A stretch of 64,000 nucleotides of DNA from Dokdonella fugitiva (lineage in GTDB: Bacteria; Pseudomonadota; Gammaproteobacteria; Xanthomonadales; Rhodanobacteraceae). The position numbers were made by a program, and so were the translations under genes. Below are positions 16,096-28,513 of this stretch, piece by piece. Under the pieces are notes generated by a model. It was not told where the DNA came from and made no database searches. It worked only from the letters and a program-made list of their open reading frames with translations. The DNA lies in contig NZ_SLWQ01000004.1 in NCBI RefSeq assembly GCF_004342425.1, forward strand, positions 1 through 64,000, in the 5' to 3' direction. Every line of letters starts with the position of its first letter. The first letter of the stretch is position 1.

Positions 16096-16175
16096 CGATA
16101 GCCACCGATAGCTGCTGTGACGTATTTCTTTCTAAATCAATACTTTACGTCAGTTTTTCGATAGCTGGCGATAGT
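16096..16175 (+). repeat. Phased CGATAGC pairs around an inverted repeat
   Basis: CGATAGC occurs at 16096-16102 and 16106-16112, again at 16159-16165, and as CGATAGT at 16169-16175. Within each pair the starts are exactly 10 bases apart, one helical turn, so a protein would contact one DNA face. Between the pairs lies TGACGTA (16118-16124) facing TACGTCA (16146-16152) across an AT-rich 21-base spacer. Confidence 0.55.
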
Positions 16176-16192
16176 CCTCGAAGGACGTAAAT

Positions 16193-16208
16193 TCACTCCC
16201 ACTCGATC
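16193..16208 (+). repeat. Proximal attachment site within the guaA 3' end
   Basis: TCACTCCCACTCGATC covers the last codons and stop of guaA (complement strand). The identical copy at 9924-9939 marks the far end of the inserted element. Because the site lies at the very end of the gene, insertion leaves GuaA unchanged. Confidence 0.8.
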
Positions 16209-17758
16209 GTCGCCGGCGGCTTGCCGCTGATGTCGTAGACGACGCGGGAGACGTGCGGGATCTCGTTGATGATGCGGTTGGAGACCGTGCCGAGGAAGTC
16301 GTACGGCAGGTGGGCCCAGTGCGCGGTCATGAAGTCGATCGTCTCGACCGCGCGCAGCGCGATCACCCATTCGTAGGCGCGTGCGTCGCCGACGACGCCG
16401 ACGGACTTCACGGGCAGGAACACCGCGAAGGCCTGGCTCGTGCGGTCGTAGAGGTCGGCTTTGCGCAGTTCCTCGATGAAGATCGCGTCGGCGCGCGCGA
16501 GTATTTCGGCGTATTCGCGCTTCACTTCGCCGAGGATGCGTACGCCGAGGCCGGGGCCCGGGAACGGGTGGCGGTAGACCATCTCGCGCGGCAGGCCGAG
16601 CTCGACGCCGATGCGGCGCACCTCGTCCTTGAACAGCTCGCGCAGCGGTTCGACGAGCTTGAGCTTCATCTGCTCGGGCAGGCCGCCGACGTTGTGGTGC
16701 GACTTGATCACGTGTGCCTTGCCGGTCTTGCTGCCGGCCGACTCGATCACGTCGGGATAGATCGTGCCCTGCGCGAGCCACTTCACGCCTTCGAGCTTGT
16801 GCGCTTCCTCGTCGAACACCTCGACGAACAGCCGCCCGATGATCTTGCGCTTGGTTTCCGGGTCCTCGACGCCGGCGAGCGCGCCGTAGAAACGATCGGC
16901 CGCGTTGACGCGGATCACGTGCACGCCCATGTGCTCGGCCATCGTCGCCATGACCTGGTCGCCTTCCTGCCAGCGCAGGAGGCCCGTGTCGACGAACACG
17001 CAGGTGAGGCGATCGCCGATCGCGCGATGCAGCAGCGCGGCGACGACCGAGGAATCGACGCCGCCGGAGAGGCCGAGCAGCACGCGGTCGTCGCCGACCT
17101 GCGCGCGCACGCGCGCGACCTGGTCCTCGATGATGTTGGCTGCGGTCCAGAGCGTCTCGCAGCCGCAGATCTCGGTGACGAAGCGCTTGAGCAGCGTATT
17201 GCCCTGCTTCGTGTGCGTGACTTCGGGATGGAACTGCACGCCGTACCAGCGCTTCTCCTCGTGTGCCATCGCGGCGACCGGGATGCGATCGGTCTTCGCG
17301 GTCACGACGAAGCCGGGCGGCGCCGCGGCGACGTGATCGCCGTGGCTCATCCAGACGTCGAGCACCGGTGCCGGCCCATGGTCGCTGAGGCCGGCGAGCA
17401 GCGTGTCCTTCGCGACGACCTCGACGCGCGCATGGCCGAACTCGCGTGCATCGGCCGCTTCGGTCGCGCCGCCGAGCTGGGCGGCCATCGTCTGCATGCC
17501 GTAGCAGATGCCGAGGATCGGCAGGTTGCTGTCGAACGCTTCCTGCGGCGCGCGTGGCGCGCCGGCGAGCGTGGTCGACTCCGGCCCGCCGGAGAAGATG
17601 ATGCCTTTCGCGCCCCATGCAGCGATCTCGGCGGGGTCGTGGTCCCAGGCCCAGATCTCGCAGTAGACGCCGAGTTCGCGGATGCGGCGCGCGATGAGCT
17701 GCGTGTACTGCGCGCCGAAATCGAGGATGAGGATGCGGTCCTGGTGGATGCGGTCCAA
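16193..17758 (-). CDS. guaA: GMP synthase (glutamine-hydrolysing)
   Basis: GuaA aminates XMP to GMP with glutamine and ATP, the last step of guanine nucleotide synthesis. The class I amidotransferase domain has its nucleophile in G-I-C-Y-G-M-Q (Cys 85); the ATP pyrophosphatase domain has the P-loop L-S-G-G-V-D-S-S near 235; the C-terminal dimerisation domain ends T-I-E-W-E. Length 521 is normal. No ATG fits; the TTG at 17756-17758 with GGAG nine bases upstream is the likely start. It lies 3 bases after a small secreted-protein gene and belongs to an operon with guaB. Its 3' end is the integration site of the defence element. Confidence 0.95.
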   Translation of the reverse strand: MDRIHQDRILILDFGAQYTQLIARRIRELGVYCEIWAWDHDPAEIAAWGAKGIIFSGGPESTTLAGAPRAPQEAFDSNLPILGICYGMQTMAAQLGGATEAADAREFGHARVEVVAKDTLLAGLSDHGPAPVLDVWMSHGDHVAAAPPGFVVTAKTDRIPVAAMAHEEKRWYGVQFHPEVTHTKQGNTLLKRFVTEICGCETLWTAANIIEDQVARVRAQVGDDRVLLGLSGGVDSSVVAALLHRAIGDRLTCVFVDTGLLRWQEGDQVMATMAEHMGVHVIRVNAADRFYGALAGVEDPETKRKIIGRLFVEVFDEEAHKLEGVKWLAQGTIYPDVIESAGSKTGKAHVIKSHHNVGGLPEQMKLKLVEPLRELFKDEVRRIGVELGLPREMVYRHPFPGPGLGVRILGEVKREYAEILARADAIFIEELRKADLYDRTSQAFAVFLPVKSVGVVGDARAYEWVIALRAVETIDFMTAHWAHLPYDFLGTVSNRIINEIPHVSRVVYDISGKPPATIEWE

Positions 17759-17761
17759 GGA

Positions 17762-18373
17762 TCAGAACTCCAAGGTGGCGGCGAGACGCTGGCGCATCTC
17801 GATGTATTCGGAACTGTGGTCGCCCTGCTCGTCGAGCGCGTCCTGCAGCACGAGCAGCCAGGCGTGGTCGTCCTTGCCGAGCGCGAACACTTCGTGGCTG
17901 ATCGTGTTCGCGGCGACGCGCACCTTCGACGTGACGCCGGTCAGCGTGCCGGCGCGTTCGGTGCGCAGCACCGCCTTCGCGCGTTCGGCGGGCTTGGTCG
18001 AGCCGAGCGATTTCTCGAAACCGTCCGCGACGTCGTCGGCCGTGCGTGCGTGGCCGCGCGGCTGCTCGAACACCATGATTACCGCGTCGTTGCCGTCCAG
18101 CGTCCAGCTGCGCGGCGGCGACGGGTCGCTCTCCCACGGGAAATGCCGCGGGTAGTCGAACTGCAGCGAGCCCTGTGCGAAGTGCCGCCACGGCAGCTCG
18201 TCGATGCGCAGCTTCTTCTTCGTGCCACCGATGTCGACCTCGAGCGAAGCGCCCGCGGTCGTCACGTACTGCCGGCCGTCGAGTTCGACGCGCAGCTGCG
18301 TCGGCGGTTCGTCGCTGGCCGCACTGCAGGTCGTTGCGAGCAGCGCGGCGAGGAGCATCGGCGTCGTGCGCAC
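17762..18373 (-). CDS. Secreted protein of unknown function between guaB and guaA
   Basis: About 203 residues with a hydrophobic signal-like N-terminus (T-T-P-M-L-L-A-A-L-L-A-T-T-C-S-A-A) and a mature part with no family I recognise. Features include P-R-H-F-P-W-E, F-E-Q-P-R-G-H-A-R-T, and a C-terminal E-Y-I-E-M-R-Q-R-L-A. The start may be GTG 18371-18373, two bases after the guaB stop, or ATG 18356-18358; both keep the signal segment. It is sandwiched in the guaB-guaA operon, so it is co-transcribed with purine genes, though an exported product has no obvious place in that pathway. Confidence 0.7.
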   Translation of the reverse strand: MRTTPMLLAALLATTCSAASDEPPTQLRVELDGRQYVTTAGASLEVDIGGTKKKLRIDELPWRHFAQGSLQFDYPRHFPWESDPSPPRSWTLDGNDAVIMVFEQPRGHARTADDVADGFEKSLGSTKPAERAKAVLRTERAGTLTGVTSKVRVAANTISHEVFALGKDDHAWLLVLQDALDEQGDHSSEYIEMRQRLAATLEF

Positions 18374-18375
18374 GG

Positions 18376-19836
<1,461 letters not shown>

Positions 19837-20073
19837 CTATTTTACAGAGGTCGCGGCGTCCTCGCTACCCACTCTTCACAGCCGGATCGTGGGAGCCGGT
19901 GAATGCATGGGCTGGCTGGACGCACGCATGCAACCCGTTCGCGCCGGGCGCAGCCCGTGAAGCGGGCGGAGTCGAGCGACGTTCGTGCGGGGACGCCACT
20001 CGCGCGACGGCCCTTCGACTCCGGCCTGCGGCCTGCGCCGGGAGTGCGCGGAGGCATAGGAGGACCCGAGCGG

Positions 20074-20820
20074 CTACGGGGCTGCGACTTCCTGCCTCGC
20101 GCATTGCGCGTGCCCGGCCAGCGCCGCCTCCCAACCGAACGCCCCGAGCAACCGTTGCCAGGCCGCGTCGAGCGGTGCCTCGAGGCGCAGCGGCTCGCCC
20201 GTGGCCGGGTGGCGCACCTCGAGCCGCCACGCGTGCAGCAACAGGCGATGCACGCCGTAATGCTGGCGGATCAGCCGGTTGTGGTCGCCGCGGCCATGGC
20301 TGGTATCGCCGAGCAGGTGGTGCGAGATATGGTGGAAATGGCGACGGATCTGCCGGTAGCGGCCCGTTTCCGGCGCCACCTCGAGCAGCGAGTAGCGCTG
20401 CTGCGGATAGCGCCCGTGCGCGATTGGCACCTCGACCGTCGCGAGCCGCCGCCAGCGCGTGAGCGCGGGTTTGGCTTCGCCGGCGAGGCTCGAGCCGGAC
20501 AGGGGGTAATCGATTTCACCGTGCTCGGCCGGCCAGCCGCGCACCACCGCGAGGTAGGCCTTGCCCACCGAGCGCGCCATCAACTGGCGGCCGAGATCGG
20601 CGGCCGCCGCGGCATGGCGCGCGACGAGCAGCACGCCGCTGGTCGCACGGTCGAGCCGGTGCACCGCGTGCAGGGGGCCTTCGGCCTGCAGGCGCAGGCG
20701 ATCCATGAGGTAGTCGTCGTCCGCGCCGACGAGGCGGCTGCGATGCACGGCAAGCCCGGCGGGCTTGTCGATCGCGAGCAGGTCGTCGTCGGCATGGAGC
20801 AAGGTGAGCGCGGTCATCAC
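20074..20820 (-). CDS. truC: tRNA pseudouridine(65) synthase, RluA family
   Basis: A 248-residue pseudouridine synthase. The RluA-family active site H-R-L-D-R-A-T-S-G lies near residue 54-62 with the catalytic Asp. No S4 domain is present, and the segment D-H-N-R-L-I-R-Q-H-Y-G-V-H-R-L-L-L-H-A is typical of TruC, which modifies U65 in tRNA. RluA-type rRNA specificity cannot be fully excluded. Confidence 0.85.
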   Translation of the reverse strand: MMTALTLLHADDDLLAIDKPAGLAVHRSRLVGADDDYLMDRLRLQAEGPLHAVHRLDRATSGVLLVARHAAAAADLGRQLMARSVGKAYLAVVRGWPAEHGEIDYPLSGSSLAGEAKPALTRWRRLATVEVPIAHGRYPQQRYSLLEVAPETGRYRQIRRHFHHISHHLLGDTSHGRGDHNRLIRQHYGVHRLLLHAWRLEVRHPATGEPLRLEAPLDAAWQRLLGAFGWEAALAGHAQCARQEVAAP

Positions 20821-20908
20821 GCGATTCTAGCGGCGGATGATCCCTGCCCCGCCCGGTTTTCGTAGGTGGAGACGAGCGGCGCTTCGCCGCACTGCCGGAG
20901 CCATCACC

Positions 20909-22270
20909 ATGCGTACATCGCCGCTGTTCGCCCTGCCCCTCGTCCTCGCCGCGACCACCGGCGCCCGTGCCCAGGCCCTCGACGGCCAGCTCGACAGCTC
21001 GTTCGGCTCCGCCGGGCAGCGCACGGTCTCGTTCGACGCCGGCAACACCGACAAGGATTACGCCCGCGCGATCGTCGTCGATGCACAAGGCCGCAGCTAC
21101 CTCGTCGGCGACGTCGACAGCACGACGGGCAGCAAGATCGGCATCGCACGCCTGCTCGCGAACGGCCAGGTCGACTACGACTACGGCAGCGAAGGCCTGG
21201 GCAAGGTCGTCGCGCCGCCGGGCCAGGCATCGATCAGCGTGACGAGCGCCGTGCTCGATGCACAAGGCTACCTGCTCGTCGCGGGCTCGAAGCAGGTCTC
21301 GGGCGCGGACACGAGCCTCCTCGTCTGCCGCTTCGACCCCGCTGGCGAACCCGCCAACTTCGTCGGCGGCCAGTCGGCCTGCGCCTATCCCGATTTCAAC
21401 ATCGGCGGCTTCAAGACCGACGTCGCCAACTCGATCCTCGTGCAGCCGGACGGCAAGATCGTTCTGGCGGGTTACGCCTCGACCGACACCGGGACGACGC
21501 TTGCCGTCGTGCGCCTCCTGGCCGACGGCACGCCCGATGCTGGTTTCGGCAACGGCGGCAAGACCACCTACACCGGTGCGCCGTTCGTGTCGTTCGACGC
21601 GGTGCGCATCCGCCGCAATCCGGACGGCTCGTTCGTCACCGCAGGCTCGGCGTACGATGCCGATGCCGCGCATTTCGGCGTGATCGTCCATATCGGCGCC
21701 GACGGTGTCGTCGATACCACATTCAGCGCTGGGCATGGGTACGCGCGCTCGCCAAGCGTGAAGTCGGAATACACCGACGTGGCCTGGAACGCGCAGTGGC
21801 AGCAATATGTCGCGATCGGCAACCGTATGGCCCCTTCGTCGCGGGGATTCACCAGGTGCCTGCTCGCCGGGGGTGGCGGCGTCACCTGCCCGCACGGCAT
21901 CGCCCCCGGGTACGAGTATGCGCTCAGCTACAGCGTCACGTTCTCCGCGCTGTTGCCGCAAGCCGACGGCCGCTGGCTCGTCGCCGGCAGCCACGTGCCG
22001 ACGCAGAACGCGCCGTCCGACCTGTTCGTGGCACGTCTCGATCCCTCCCTCGAGCTGGACGCGCTCGAATTCGCCGCCCCCGCGGGTCGTGCCGCGCACG
22101 ACTTCGGTTCGTTCGGCCAGCAGGACTTCGGCCACGCGCTCGCATTCCAGGGCGGGCGCCTGCTCGTCGCCGGCGCCACGCTCTACGAGATGAACACGAA
22201 CGACTACGACTTCGCGGTCGCCGCGTTCACGCTCGATCGCATCTTCCAGAGCGGCATGGAGAAGCCGTGA
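20909..22270 (+). CDS. Secreted delta-60 repeat protein
   Basis: A 453-residue protein with a signal peptide (cleavage near A-R-A-Q-A) followed by several delta-60 repeats, each with the L-D-x-S-F-G-x-x-G form (first L-D-S-S-F-G-S-A-G-Q-R-T) and a partner strand such as A-I-V-V-D-A-Q-G-R-S-Y-L-V-G. They should fold as a beta-propeller outside the cytoplasm. It ends I-F-Q-S-G-M-E-K-P, a tail also seen (I-F-R-E-G-F-D) on the DUF11-like protein at 51571-52083. The start ATG was chosen because the signal peptide follows it. Function unknown. Confidence 0.8.
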   Translation: MRTSPLFALPLVLAATTGARAQALDGQLDSSFGSAGQRTVSFDAGNTDKDYARAIVVDAQGRSYLVGDVDSTTGSKIGIARLLANGQVDYDYGSEGLGKVVAPPGQASISVTSAVLDAQGYLLVAGSKQVSGADTSLLVCRFDPAGEPANFVGGQSACAYPDFNIGGFKTDVANSILVQPDGKIVLAGYASTDTGTTLAVVRLLADGTPDAGFGNGGKTTYTGAPFVSFDAVRIRRNPDGSFVTAGSAYDADAAHFGVIVHIGADGVVDTTFSAGHGYARSPSVKSEYTDVAWNAQWQQYVAIGNRMAPSSRGFTRCLLAGGGGVTCPHGIAPGYEYALSYSVTFSALLPQADGRWLVAGSHVPTQNAPSDLFVARLDPSLELDALEFAAPAGRAAHDFGSFGQQDFGHALAFQGGRLLVAGATLYEMNTNDYDFAVAAFTLDRIFQSGMEKP

Positions 22271-22275
22271 GCGGA

Positions 22276-22848
22276 TCAGGCCGCCTCGAGTTCCTTCTGC
22301 AGGAACGCCTTGGCGGCGCGCGTGTCGCGCTTGATCGTAGGTTCGGACACGCCGAGCAGTTCGGCGATCTGCTTGACCTCGAGGCCGGCGAAGAAGCGCA
22401 TCTCGACCACCTGCACGAGGCGCGGATCGAGCAGCGCGAGCTTCTCCATCGCGCGGTCCATGCCGACCAGCTGGGCCGCCTGTTCGTCGACCGGCAGCGG
22501 TGCGCCTTCGAGCACGTCGAGCGGGACATGCTCGGCGCCGCCGCCGCGGCGTTCGGCCAGGCGCGCGCGCGCGTAGTCGATTACCACCTGGCGCATCGCG
22601 CGCGCGGCGGTGGCGAAGAAGTGCACGCGGTTCTCGAACACGCCGGCATGGCCCTCGAACAGCTTGAGGTAGGCCTCGTTGACGAGTACCCGCGTGTTGA
22701 GCGTGTCGCCGCGCCGGTGCCGGCCGAGTTCCGCGCGCGCGATCCGCAACAGGTCGTCGTAGACGAGCCGCAATGCTTCCTCGCGTGCGGCGGAGTCCTC
22801 GGCGCTCGCGGCGATGACGCGGGTCAGTTCCGGGTATTCGCTGCTCAT
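22276..22848 (-). CDS. ECF-type sigma factor linked to Ser/Thr kinases
   Basis: A 190-residue extracytoplasmic-function sigma factor. Region 2 includes N-E-A-Y-L-K-L-F-E and F-F-A-T-A-A-R-A-M-R-Q-V-V-I-D-Y-A-R (the group formerly called sigma-70 X6/TIGR02999), and region 4 ends with V-K-Q-I-A-E-L-L-G-V-S-E-P-T-I-K-R-D. No anti-sigma gene is nearby. Instead two membrane Ser/Thr kinases are transcribed divergently from a 111-base region, the arrangement of sigma factors thought to be activated by phosphorylation, as for EcfP/PknT. It is convergent with the delta-60 gene. Confidence 0.88.
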   Translation of the reverse strand: MSSEYPELTRVIAASAEDSAAREEALRLVYDDLLRIARAELGRHRRGDTLNTRVLVNEAYLKLFEGHAGVFENRVHFFATAARAMRQVVIDYARARLAERRGGGAEHVPLDVLEGAPLPVDEQAAQLVGMDRAMEKLALLDPRLVQVVEMRFFAGLEVKQIAELLGVSEPTIKRDTRAAKAFLQKELEAA

Positions 22849-22959
22849 GGGTCCCTCCTGCGGCGATGGTAATGCGCCGCCCGCCCCGCGTCAGCATCGC
22901 GCGCGGCGCGAAGCGTGCCCGTGGCGCGGCGTAGAATCGATCGGGGATGTGGAGGGGGC
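22849..22959. promoter_or_regulatory. Shared divergent promoter region, sigma factor and kinase
   Basis: 111 bases separate the oppositely directed sigma factor and first kinase genes, so both promoters must lie here. The kinase side has a strong ribosome site (GGAGGGGG). I could not pick out a reliable -35/-10 pair. Confidence 0.4.
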
Positions 22960-25677
<2,718 letters not shown>

Positions 25678-25732
25678 ACGACGCGGCAGACGCCGCGCCA
25701 GGCGCGGGGTAGCATCGGCGCGAGGAGGAGCC

Positions 25733-28513
25733 ATGGACGCACGGCGCTGGCAACGCGCACGGGACCTGTTCGACCGCCTGGTCGACCTGCCGGAATCGTC
25801 CTGGCACGGACGCCTGCTGCACGACTGCGGCGACGATGCGCAGTTGCGCGACGAAGTGCTGGCGATGCTGCGCGCGGACGCGGCCACCAGCGCGCGCACC
25901 GACCTGTCCGCGCACGCACCGCTCGTGCTGCAGGGCCTCGCCGAGCGGATTGCCGCCGACGAGGTGCAGTCCGCGCAGGGCCGGCTCGTCGGGCCGTTCC
26001 GGCTGGTGCGCGAGATCGGCCGCGGCGGCATGGGCGCGGTCTGGCTCGCCGAACGGGCCGACGGCGCGTATGCGCAGCAGGTCGCGATCAAGCTCATTCG
26101 GGGCGAATGGGATGCGGACGAGGCGCATGCGCGCTTCCGCAGCGAGCGGCAGATCCTCGCCGGCCTGCAGCATCCGAACATCGCCCATCTCGTCGATGGC
26201 GGCGTCACCGCGGACGGCAAGCCGTGGCTCGCGCTCGAATACGTCGATGGCGAGGACCTGCGCGCCTGGTGCGACCGCCGGCGCCTCGGCATCGAGCAGC
26301 GCCTGCACCTGCTGCTGACGGTCTGTGCAGCCGTCAGCCACGCGCACCAGCGCCTCGTCGTACACCGCGACCTCAAGCCGTCGAACATCCTGGTCGGCCG
26401 CGACGGCATCGTGAAGCTGCTCGATTTCGGCATCGCCAAACTGCTCGACGCGCCGCCGACGATGGCCGAATCGACGCGCCTGTTCACGCCCGAATACGCG
26501 GCGCCGGAACAGCTGCGCGGCGAAGCCGTGACGACCGCGGTCGACGTGTACGCGCTCGGCCTGTTGCTGTACGAACTGCTCGTCGGTCGCCGCGCGCGCG
26601 AGCTCGCGGACGCCGTGCAGCCGTCGACAGGCACGCTCGCGCCGGCCCGGCCGAGCGCGGCCCTCGCCCGCACCGGCGGCGTGCGTACCGCGCGCGCGGC
26701 GGCGCGCCGCCAGCTCACGCCGCGAACCCTGCGCCGGCGCCTGCACGGCGACCTCGATGCGATCGTGCTGAAGGCACTGCGCGACGATCCGCGCCAGCGC
26801 TATGCGGGCGTCGGCGAGTTCGCCGCGGACATCGAACGCCATCTCGCGAACCGGCCCGTGCACGCGCGCCGCGGCGACTGGCGCTACCGCACGGGGCGCT
26901 TCCTGCGCCGCCATGCGATCGCGGCGACCGCTGCTGCGCTGGGTGCGATCGCCGTGATCGGTGGTGGTGCCCTCGCCGCATGGCAGGCGCACGTCGCCGC
27001 CGAGCAGCGCGATGTCGCGCAGCGCGAGGCGGAAACCGCGCGCCGCACCGTCGACGTGCTCGTCGACGTGTTCAGGGCCGCCAACCCGGCGACGCACCCC
27101 GGCGAGACCGTGACGCCGGCCGACCTGCTCGACGAAGGCGTGCGCACCGTGCGGCGCAAGCTCCGCGACCAGCCCGCGCAGCGTGCCGCATTGCTCGAGG
27201 CGCTCGGCCGCGCGCGCAACGGCCTCGGCACATTCGACGAGGCACGACCGCTGCTCGAAGAGGCGCTCGCGTTGCGCGTCGCCGGTGACGACCGCCTCGC
27301 CGAGGCGAGCGTGCGACTCGCGCTCGGCACCGTATGGAGTCGCCAGTCGCGCAACGAGGACGCGCTCGCCGAAGCCGAACGCGCGTTCGCGCTCGGCGCG
27401 GGTGACTCTCGCCAGGCGGCCGACCTGCGCGCGACGGCGGACCTGCATGCCGGCATCGAGCTGGCCAACCTCGATCGCTGGAGCGAGGCGCAGCCCCGCC
27501 TGCGCCGCAGCGCGCAGGCGCGCGCGGCGCTGTTCGGCAAGGACAGCGAACCGTACTGGCAGGTGCTCGTGCCGTGGACGTTCAATCTCGCCGCGCGCGA
27601 ACAGGCGGACGAAGCACTCGCCCTGCTCGAACCCGCATGGCGGGCGATCGCGGCGCGCACCACGGCCGGCGACTGGGACCGCAGTTACCTGCTCGGCGCG
27701 CGCAGCTACGCGCTGACCCAGGCAGGCCGCTACGACGAAGCCGTCGCCGTCCAGCGCGAAGCGCTGTCGATCGCCGGACGTGTCTACGGTGACGATCATC
27801 CGAATACGAACGAGGCGCTCGTCAATCTCGCCTCGGCGCTGTATCGCGCCGGCGAGGTGACCGAGTCCGCCGACGCCTACGCACGCGCGATCGCCTGGCG
27901 CGTCGCCAACCCGACGCGCAAGCGCCTGCGCCGGCCGGACAACCAGCTGCGCGGCTGGGCGCTCGCGCTCGACGCGGCCGGACGCAGCGCCGAGGCGATC
28001 GACGTGCTTGCACGCCTGCGCGAGGAGCGCAAGACGATCGATGGCGTGAGTGCGAGCGAGCATGCCGAGGCGTGGCTGTTGCTCGCACGCGCGCAGCGGC
28101 ACGCACGCCGCCTCGACGACGCGAGCGTTTCGCTCGAAGCCTACCGCGCCGCGCTGGCATCCATCGAAGGCGTCCCGGACGGCGCCGTCGCCGCGGGGCT
28201 CGTCGAGCGGACGTGGCTCGCCCTCGCGCTCGACGCGGCCGACCGCGAATGCGCCGATGCGCGACGAGCGGTCGCCCTGCTCGACGCCATCGCGGCGAAA
28301 CGCGACGAGCGCCTGCACGCACGCGCGGCGCTCGCCGCCTGCTGGATCGAAACCGGCCAGCGCGACCGCGCGGCCGAGGCGATCGCCGCGTTGACCGGCG
28401 AGCAGGCGCGCCTGCTGCCGGTCGAGGCCGCCGCGGTCGACGATGCGCTGCGCCGCTGGCGTGGCGTGAAGACCGCTCAGCGCACCAACGCGAGCGAGAG
28501 TTCCGGCCAGTAG
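25733..28513 (+). CDS. Second membrane Ser/Thr protein kinase, paralogue
   Basis: 926 residues, a clear tandem paralogue of the preceding gene with the same order: N-terminal module (R-W-Q-R-A-R-D-L-F-D-R-L), kinase domain with G-R-G-G-M-G near 97-102, Lys 120, H-R-D 211-213 and D-F-G 231-233, one membrane helix near residue 400-420 (A-I-A-V-I-G-G-G-A-L-A-A-W) and a TPR-like C-terminal half. The kinase halves are far more alike than the repeat halves, which suggests shared targets but different inputs. GAGGAGGAG precedes the ATG. 55 bases separate the two genes, so one operon is likely. Confidence 0.88.
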   Translation: MDARRWQRARDLFDRLVDLPESSWHGRLLHDCGDDAQLRDEVLAMLRADAATSARTDLSAHAPLVLQGLAERIAADEVQSAQGRLVGPFRLVREIGRGGMGAVWLAERADGAYAQQVAIKLIRGEWDADEAHARFRSERQILAGLQHPNIAHLVDGGVTADGKPWLALEYVDGEDLRAWCDRRRLGIEQRLHLLLTVCAAVSHAHQRLVVHRDLKPSNILVGRDGIVKLLDFGIAKLLDAPPTMAESTRLFTPEYAAPEQLRGEAVTTAVDVYALGLLLYELLVGRRARELADAVQPSTGTLAPARPSAALARTGGVRTARAAARRQLTPRTLRRRLHGDLDAIVLKALRDDPRQRYAGVGEFAADIERHLANRPVHARRGDWRYRTGRFLRRHAIAATAAALGAIAVIGGGALAAWQAHVAAEQRDVAQREAETARRTVDVLVDVFRAANPATHPGETVTPADLLDEGVRTVRRKLRDQPAQRAALLEALGRARNGLGTFDEARPLLEEALALRVAGDDRLAEASVRLALGTVWSRQSRNEDALAEAERAFALGAGDSRQAADLRATADLHAGIELANLDRWSEAQPRLRRSAQARAALFGKDSEPYWQVLVPWTFNLAAREQADEALALLEPAWRAIAARTTAGDWDRSYLLGARSYALTQAGRYDEAVAVQREALSIAGRVYGDDHPNTNEALVNLASALYRAGEVTESADAYARAIAWRVANPTRKRLRRPDNQLRGWALALDAAGRSAEAIDVLARLREERKTIDGVSASEHAEAWLLLARAQRHARRLDDASVSLEAYRAALASIEGVPDGAVAAGLVERTWLALALDAADRECADARRAVALLDAIAAKRDERLHARAALAACWIETGQRDRAAEAIAALTGEQARLLPVEAAAVDDALRRWRGVKTAQRTNASESSGQ

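Larger units (their letters stand above)
15883..16192. other. Right end of the element, repeat-rich and gene-free
   Basis: 310 bases between the chimeric ORF and the guaA stop codon, strikingly AT-rich for this genome. It holds five to six copies of a TTTTACCGTCA repeat (15908-16077), two phased pairs of CGATAGC (16096-16112 and 16159-16175), and a 7-base inverted repeat TGACGTA / TACGTCA (16118-16124 and 16146-16152). No ORF here has a family match. It looks like the recombination arm of the element plus the lost integrase promoter. Confidence 0.6.
9924..16208. mobile_element. guaA-inserted defence element, apparently integrase-less
   Basis: Bounded by the 16-bp direct repeat at 9924-9939 and 16193-16208. 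Inside are abiEi, abiEii, a GajA-like nuclease, a GajB-like helicase, and a short chimeric ORF that seems to retain only the start of an integrase. Repeats of TTTTACCGTCA cluster inside both ends, as recombinase arm sites do. The guaA 3' end is a known integration target for genomic islands. Base composition is visibly less GC-rich than the flanks. The original element was probably larger and conjugative, judging from the DUF2274 piece. Confidence 0.75.

Noticed and set aside
16137..18191. A 684-codon minus-strand ORF overlapping guaA
   Set aside because: Another frame of the GC-rich guaA gene; composition is almost entirely Arg, Ala, Gly and Pro.
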